Positions 60,116 through 64,000 of a stretch of DNA of 64,000 nt are shown one piece after another. A program made the translations under genes and the position numbers. Each line of letters begins with the position of its first letter. The stretch's first letter is position 1. Source of the stretch: Roseinatronobacter sp052379845 (lineage in GTDB: Bacteria > Pseudomonadota > Alphaproteobacteria > Rhodobacterales > Rhodobacteraceae); NCBI GenBank assembly GCA_052379845.1, contig JBQTCF010000009.1; one strand, given 5' to 3'. The notes under the pieces are model-generated. The model was not told the origin of the DNA. It made no database searches and was given only the letters and a program-made list of their open reading frames with translations.

Positions 60116-61405
60116 CTACTTCGCCTTGCGCACCTGTTGCCGTGGTGCCGCGTCCCCGCGCATCAGCGCCGCATAAGGGTCGTCGGGGGCCAGCATCAGA
60201 TCCACCACATGTCGCATCAATTGCCGCCGTCCCCGCAAAGAATAGTATCCCCCCGGCACCTGAGAGGTTTCCAGCAAGAAGCGCCGGTAATCACGATACG
60301 CGCGCGCATCGGGGCGGGCGGGGTGTGTGAAAAACGCCTCAACACTCTGGTCCGAGACGAATTCGGGCTTGTCATAGACCGCGCGCCCGAAAATTTTCAG
60401 CGGCATCCCGCGCCACAGCACCTGTTGCGCCGCAGTGGAATTGACCGTCACCGCCGAACGGGCATGGTTCAGAAGGGCCGCAAGTTTGCCCCCGCGCACA
60501 AAATGCACCCGCCCCGACAGGCCATGTGCCTGTGTCAGCGCCTTGATGGAGGCATGCAGCGGGGCGCGCCCATCTTCCAGCGGGTGGGCCTTGATGACAA
60601 GGTGATGATGGCGCGGCGCGCCCTTGGCAAAGCCCGCAAAGACCAGTTCCAGAAATTCCGTCAGCGTCGTGAAGGGGCTATGCGCCTGAAAGCTGCTGTC
60701 ATGTTCCAGTTGCAACAACACCAGATGATAGGGAAAGCCGCCATTGCGAATGCGCCAGCTGGCCAGGGCGCGTTGCAGATATGTCAGCGGCATGGCCCAT
60801 AGGCGTTTGAGATACAGCGCGAATTCCTGCGCGACACCCAGCGAGCGATGCGGGCGGAAATGGCGGTAGCGCCGGTTCAGTGCCAGCACGCAGAAATGAT
60901 ACACTGCCCCATAGAAGATATGATGGCGCATATCGCCCCAATGGGCGGGGGGGTCGGGCAGTTCCAGTTCGCTTTTGCGCAAGGCGCGGCGCATGGATCG
61001 GATGGTCATATGCATCAGCGCGGAATTGCCGTTTGACCCGTTGCGTTCATAGGTCACCCAATAGGGTCGCAAATATCCTTCTTCGAAGACATGGATCGTA
61101 AGGCCCGCGGCCCTTGCGATCTGGACGGCCTGCGCATGCAAGGGGCGCACATCGCCGTATAGCACAATATCGGTGACCTTATGGGCGGTCAGAATGTCGC
61201 GGAACTGTGCAGGCCAGTGCTCTGGTGGGGCGGTAAACGGAATGTAATGCGCCTTGTCGCGCCAGAACACGGCATCGCCCTGATTGAAGCCCACACGCCA
61301 GACTTGCGCGCCGGTCTGGCGCAGCATTGCGCCCAATCTGTTGAAAAATGGTCCATGTGGTCCCTGCAACAACAGGAAGCACCGCCCCTCACCACTGATA
61401 CGCAT
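60116..61405 (-). CDS. kpsS: Capsule polysaccharide beta-Kdo transferase KpsS-like
   Basis: 429 residues. KpsS places the first Kdo on phosphatidylglycerol at the inner membrane, before KpsC extends it. Segments seen: FLLLQGPHGPFFNRLGAMLR, VYGDVRPLH-type strand (VLYGDVRPLHAQA), HVFEEGYLRPYWVTYERNG, LQLEHDSSFQ, VIKAHPLEDGR and TVNSTAAQQVLWRGMP. ATG 61405 begins the segment. It is first in the leftward capsule unit kpsS - wza-like - kpsC. The kpsMTED exporter genes are not present in the window. Confidence 0.9.
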   Translation of the reverse strand: MRISGEGRCFLLLQGPHGPFFNRLGAMLRQTGAQVWRVGFNQGDAVFWRDKAHYIPFTAPPEHWPAQFRDILTAHKVTDIVLYGDVRPLHAQAVQIARAAGLTIHVFEEGYLRPYWVTYERNGSNGNSALMHMTIRSMRRALRKSELELPDPPAHWGDMRHHIFYGAVYHFCVLALNRRYRHFRPHRSLGVAQEFALYLKRLWAMPLTYLQRALASWRIRNGGFPYHLVLLQLEHDSSFQAHSPFTTLTEFLELVFAGFAKGAPRHHHLVIKAHPLEDGRAPLHASIKALTQAHGLSGRVHFVRGGKLAALLNHARSAVTVNSTAAQQVLWRGMPLKIFGRAVYDKPEFVSDQSVEAFFTHPARPDARAYRDYRRFLLETSQVPGGYYSLRGRRQLMRHVVDLMLAPDDPYAALMRGDAAPRQQVRKAK

Positions 61406-61588
61406 GATACACCGCGCCTGTAATTACTTGATATGCAGATGATACGCCCGAAATTTTGTCAAACCCTAAACCTGCCCTGTCTGCATGTCAGCCATATAGT
61501 TAACAAAAACGGCATCACTGTGGCGGGCTTGCTATCGTTGGTGGGGCGGTTTACGTCAGACATTGCAATCTGAAAGGGGCGTCAGGTC

Positions 61589-62194
61589 ATGTTCACAGGG
61601 ATTATCACGGATATCGGGGTTGTTGGCGAACTGGTGCAGGAGGGCGATTTGCGCGCGCGCATCCACACGCGCTATGACACGGACAAAATCGACCTTGGCG
61701 CGTCCATTGCGTCTGACGGGGTGTGCCTGACGGTGGTGGCGCTGGGGCCGGACTGGTATGAAGTGCAGGTCTCGGCGGAAACGGTGGCCAAGACCAATCT
61801 GGGCCAGTGGCAAACCGGCCGCCGCGTCAATCTGGAACGCGCGCTGAAAGTGGGCGATGAACTGGGCGGGCATATTGTGTCGGGGCATGTGGACGGGCTG
61901 GCCCATGTGGTGGGACTGGACCGCGACGGGGACAGCACGCGGTTGCGCCTGCGCGCGCCGGGCAGCCTTGCGGGGTTTATTGCCCCCAAAGGGTCCGTCA
62001 CACTGAATGGCACATCGCTGACCGTGAATGACGTGGACGGCGCGGAATTCGGGATCAACCTGATCCCGCATACCAAACAGGTCACGACATGGGGGGATGT
62101 CGCGCTTGGCGATGCCATCAATCTGGAAGTCGACACCATGGCGCGCTATGTGGCGCGATTGCGCGACTGGGACAGGATGGACACCGCGTCCTAG
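61589..62194 (+). CDS. ribE: Riboflavin synthase alpha subunit
   Basis: 201 residues made of two homologous halves: MFTGIITDIGVVGEL opens the first, and CLTVVALGPDWYEVQVSAETVAKTNLG and GHIVSGHVDGLAHV follow; the second half has FIAPKGSVTLNGTSLTVNDV. It dismutates two 6,7-dimethyl-8-ribityllumazine molecules to riboflavin. ATG 61589 has GAAAGGGGCG upstream. The gene is isolated from ribBA-ribH, and no FMN riboswitch-like structure is recognised in the 180-base leader. It is followed by scpA at nine bases and may share its transcript. Confidence 0.95.
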   Translation: MFTGIITDIGVVGELVQEGDLRARIHTRYDTDKIDLGASIASDGVCLTVVALGPDWYEVQVSAETVAKTNLGQWQTGRRVNLERALKVGDELGGHIVSGHVDGLAHVVGLDRDGDSTRLRLRAPGSLAGFIAPKGSVTLNGTSLTVNDVDGAEFGINLIPHTKQVTTWGDVALGDAINLEVDTMARYVARLRDWDRMDTAS

Positions 62195-62203
62195 GCTACG
62201 CCA

Positions 62204-62983
62204 ATGACAGATGATTGGGTCCATGACAGCATTGCCGAACGGCGCGCCGCAGAAGCGCTGATTGTGGACGTGGACGGGTTCGAAGGACCGCTTGACCTGC
62301 TGTTGATGCTGTCGCGCACCCAAAAGGTGGATTTGCGCCGCATTTCGGTGTTGCAACTGTCTGAACAATATCTGGTTTTCGTTGAAAAGGCGCGGGAATT
62401 GCGCATTGAACTGGCTGCCGATTATCTGGTGATGGCGGCCTGGCTGGCCTATCTTAAATCACGCCTTCTGTTGCCGCCCGACCCCACGGAGGAGGGACCC
62501 TCTGGTGAAGAACTGGCGGCGCATCTGGCCTTTCAGCTGGAACGCCTGCAGGCCATGCGCGAAGCGGCCGCGCGCCTGTTGGGACGCGACCAGAAGGGGC
62601 GGGATTTTTTCGTGCGCGGTGATCCTCAGAGTTTGGCAGTCAACCGCAAGACAGTGTATGATGCCAGCCTGCTGGACCTGATGCGCGCCTATGCGCGGTT
62701 GCGCACCCGTGACGAGTTCCGCCCTTATGCATTTGACCGCACAGATATCTACCCGCTGGAAGCCGCATTGGAACGCTTGTTGCAGATGGTGCCCGGCGCG
62801 GTTGACTGGACAAGCCTGCAAGCCTATCTGCCGGACGGATGGCGCGGCGCCCCCGCGCGCAAGCGCTCTGCCATGGCCTCGACATTTGCGGCGACACTTG
62901 AACTGGCCAAACAAGGCCAGATCGAGCTGCGCCAGTCCGACACATTTGCCCCCTTGCATTTGCGCAGGCGCAAAGGGCAATAG
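62204..62983 (+). CDS. scpA: Segregation and condensation protein A
   Basis: 259 residues of the kleisin family, which bridges SMC heads. The N-terminal SMC-binding helix region reads FEGPLDLLLMLSRTQKVDLRRIS; VMAAWLAYLKSRLLLP is the conserved middle and the C-terminal winged helix ends in LHLRRRKGQ. ATG 62204 starts ten bases after ribE. scpB follows at ten bases. Together with SMC they condense and segregate the chromosome. Confidence 0.94.
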   Translation: MTDDWVHDSIAERRAAEALIVDVDGFEGPLDLLLMLSRTQKVDLRRISVLQLSEQYLVFVEKARELRIELAADYLVMAAWLAYLKSRLLLPPDPTEEGPSGEELAAHLAFQLERLQAMREAAARLLGRDQKGRDFFVRGDPQSLAVNRKTVYDASLLDLMRAYARLRTRDEFRPYAFDRTDIYPLEAALERLLQMVPGAVDWTSLQAYLPDGWRGAPARKRSAMASTFAATLELAKQGQIELRQSDTFAPLHLRRRKGQ

Positions 62984-62992
62984 GGGCGCATC

Positions 62993-63661
62993 ATGACACT
63001 GCCGCCCGATGCCGCCCCCGACAAAAGCCTGTTTCCCGCCCCCCCCATGGCCGAACAGGAACGCATGATCGAAGCGATCCTGTTTGCCAGCGCCGATCCG
63101 CTGACGCTGGCGGCCATTGCCGCACGCCTGCCACATGGGTGCGATGCCGCTGAAGCGCTGGCGCATCTGCGCACGCGCTATCAGGGGCGGGGGGTCACGC
63201 TGGTGCGGGTGGGCGATGGCTACGCGCTGCGCACTGCGCCTGATCTGGGCTACCTTATGCAATCCGAACGGGTTGAGCTGCGCAAATTGTCGCGTGCGGC
63301 AATCGAAACCCTTGCGATTATTGCCTATCACCAGCCTGTCACCCGCGCCGAGATTGAGGAAATCCGCGGCGTTGCCCTGTCGCGCGGAACGATCGATCAG
63401 TTGCTGGAACTGGAATGGATTCGTCTGGGGCGCAGGCGCATGACCCCGGGGCGCCCTGTGACATTCGTTGTGACGCCTGCGTTTCTGGACCATTTCGGGC
63501 TGGAATCCGCGCGTGACCTGCCGGGCCTGAGGGAATTGCGCGAAGCGGGATTGCTGGACAGCCGTCCCATGCCCGGACGCGAAGGGGGCGGGCGCGAGGA
63601 TGATGACGATGACGATGACGATGCGGGGCAAAGCGGGCAATCGGAATTGTTCGAGGATTGA
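62993..63661 (+). CDS. scpB: Segregation and condensation protein B
   Basis: 222 residues with two winged-helix domains: EAILFASADPLTLAAIAARLP and LSRAAIETLAIIAYHQPVTRAEIEEIRG are diagnostic of ScpB. It binds the kleisin ScpA. The last 25 residues form an acidic tail of eight consecutive aspartates, built from a GAT/GAC repeat at 63599-63622, then GQSGQSELFED. ATG 62993 overlaps no other gene and follows scpA closely, so they are co-transcribed. Beyond the repeat the protein is normal in length. Confidence 0.94.
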   Translation: MTLPPDAAPDKSLFPAPPMAEQERMIEAILFASADPLTLAAIAARLPHGCDAAEALAHLRTRYQGRGVTLVRVGDGYALRTAPDLGYLMQSERVELRKLSRAAIETLAIIAYHQPVTRAEIEEIRGVALSRGTIDQLLELEWIRLGRRRMTPGRPVTFVVTPAFLDHFGLESARDLPGLRELREAGLLDSRPMPGREGGGREDDDDDDDDAGQSGQSELFED

Positions 63662-63674
63662 TGATCCCCGCGTC

Positions 63675-63711
63675 TTATACTGACGGCACTGTGCATGTGC
63701 CGTCAGTATAA
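63675..63711. terminator. Perfect 15-base hairpin after scpB
   Basis: TTATACTGACGGCAC (63675-63689) pairs exactly with GTGCCGTCAGTATAA (63697-63711), loop TGTGCAT. No T run follows, so termination is uncertain; the symmetry could also be a protein-binding site. Confidence 0.55.
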
Positions 63712-63721
63712 AGAGGGGAAT

Positions 63722-63808
63722 TGGAGGGCTGTCGCCCCCCAAACCCCCTGCCTGAAGGGGGGCACGCCCCCCTTCAGAAACCCCGGTGGATATTTTTGCC
63801 AGAATGAA
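63722..63808. repeat. GC-rich block with TATTTTTGCCAGAATGAA tail (copy B)
   Basis: Resembles 33947-34016 in its layout: GGAGGGCTGTCGCCCCCC, then an 8-base GC hairpin (CTGAAGGGGGG/CCCCCCTTCAG), then a stretch CGGTGGATATTTTTGCCAG and AATGAAAG. Such units recur between genes in Rhodobacteraceae genomes. They probably act as terminators. Confidence 0.6.
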
Positions 63809-63875
63809 AGCCGCGACTGGTCAATTCGGGTGGGGCGCTGTTCGGGTTAGGCGTTGTCTGCATTTAGCGGGAGGA

Positions 63876-64000
63876 CTAGGTGTGTAGTCCCAGCATGTGG
63901 AGGGTTGGGTCAATGTTGAATCGTTCTGGCTCAGAAGTCCAGATTTTGCAGATATATTCGAATGGCGTGAGGCCTTGCAGCGTCTTCAACCGGCGTGCGC
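63876..64000 (-). mobile_element. IS481-family transposase, C-terminal end (cut by window edge)
   Basis: On the minus strand the last 41 codons read RRLKTLQGLTPFEYICKIWT, then SEPERFNIDPTLHMLGLHT and TAG at 63876-63878, the characteristic C-terminal tail of IS481-family DDE transposases. The N-terminal part and the left end are beyond base 64000. The element's right end would lie between about 63840 and 63875; a terminal repeat starting TGTC near 63855 is possible but cannot be proven with one end. Confidence 0.75.

Noticed and set aside
61406..61588. Leader of ribE examined for an FMN riboswitch
   Set aside because: The conserved core of the RFN element is not recognisable; the leader is short and AT-rich near 61430-61500.
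63597..63625. GATGAC repeat considered as a CRISPR-like or binding array
   Set aside because: It is an in-frame microsatellite coding for aspartates within scpB.

Overview
The window comes from an alphaproteobacterium, most likely a member of the Rhodobacteraceae (roseobacter / Roseinatronobacter-like branch). Support: the gene families (GapR tail, Atm1-type exporter, AapJQMP operon, TakP-like TRAP transporter, HemP, CtrA-family regulator), a GAAC-N7-GAAC LexA box typical of alphaproteobacteria, high GC with scattered AT-rich promoters, and GC-rich intergenic hairpins. A glucosylglycerol-phosphate synthase gene suggests a salt-exposed habitat. No plasmid, phage or CRISPR signature is visible; the only mobile element is the end of an IS481-family transposase at the right edge. 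Species cannot be fixed from sequence alone.

Layout. 1-9.2 kb: housekeeping genes (gapR tail, tRNA-Thr, galU, Atm1-type exporter, LysM protein, LOG-family hydrolase, uvrA with a LexA box). 9.5-11 kb: two exported proteins of unknown role. 11-16.3 kb: an exopolysaccharide module (unknown membrane-anchored protein, O-antigen-ligase/Wzy-type protein, PPP-family phosphatase, Wzc-type tyrosine kinase). 16.6-27.1 kb: a dense signalling island with three large histidine kinases, a periplasmic molybdopterin-oxidoreductase-fold protein lacking any cysteine, a NarL-type regulator and a CtrA paralogue, followed by candidate small ORFs. 27.5-40.6 kb: metabolic and maintenance genes (galM, chrA, rnd, sufE, fabD, hemB, rlmB, purN-purM) and three tRNAs.

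40.9-45.5 kb: a complete general L-amino-acid ABC transporter operon (aapJQMP) with a strong hairpin between the binding-protein gene and the permeases. A 53-codon hemP gene lies opposite its end, with a palindromic candidate operator. 45.9-49.7 kb: a divergent GAPDH, a cold-shock protein and a two-gene glucosylglycerol pathway (HAD phosphatase plus GgpS). 50-52.4 kb: glycosyltransferase and Kdo transferase. 52.5-55.6 kb: a TakP-like TRAP transporter. 55.8-61.4 kb: capsule export genes (kpsS, a Wza/KpsD-like exporter, kpsC) plus a DMT permease; no KpsMTE exporter is in the window. 61.6-63.7 kb: ribE and scpA-scpB.

Common theme. Surface polysaccharide recurs (galU for UDP-glucose, the Wzc/ligase locus, kdtA, kpsSC and export genes), and the signalling island sits directly downstream of the exopolysaccharide operon. 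The best candidates for undescribed biology are the cysteine-free periplasmic protein translationally coupled to an Hpt-bearing hybrid kinase, the 30-codon ORF with its own terminator divergent from the CtrA paralogue, and the dispersed hairpin family at gene ends.
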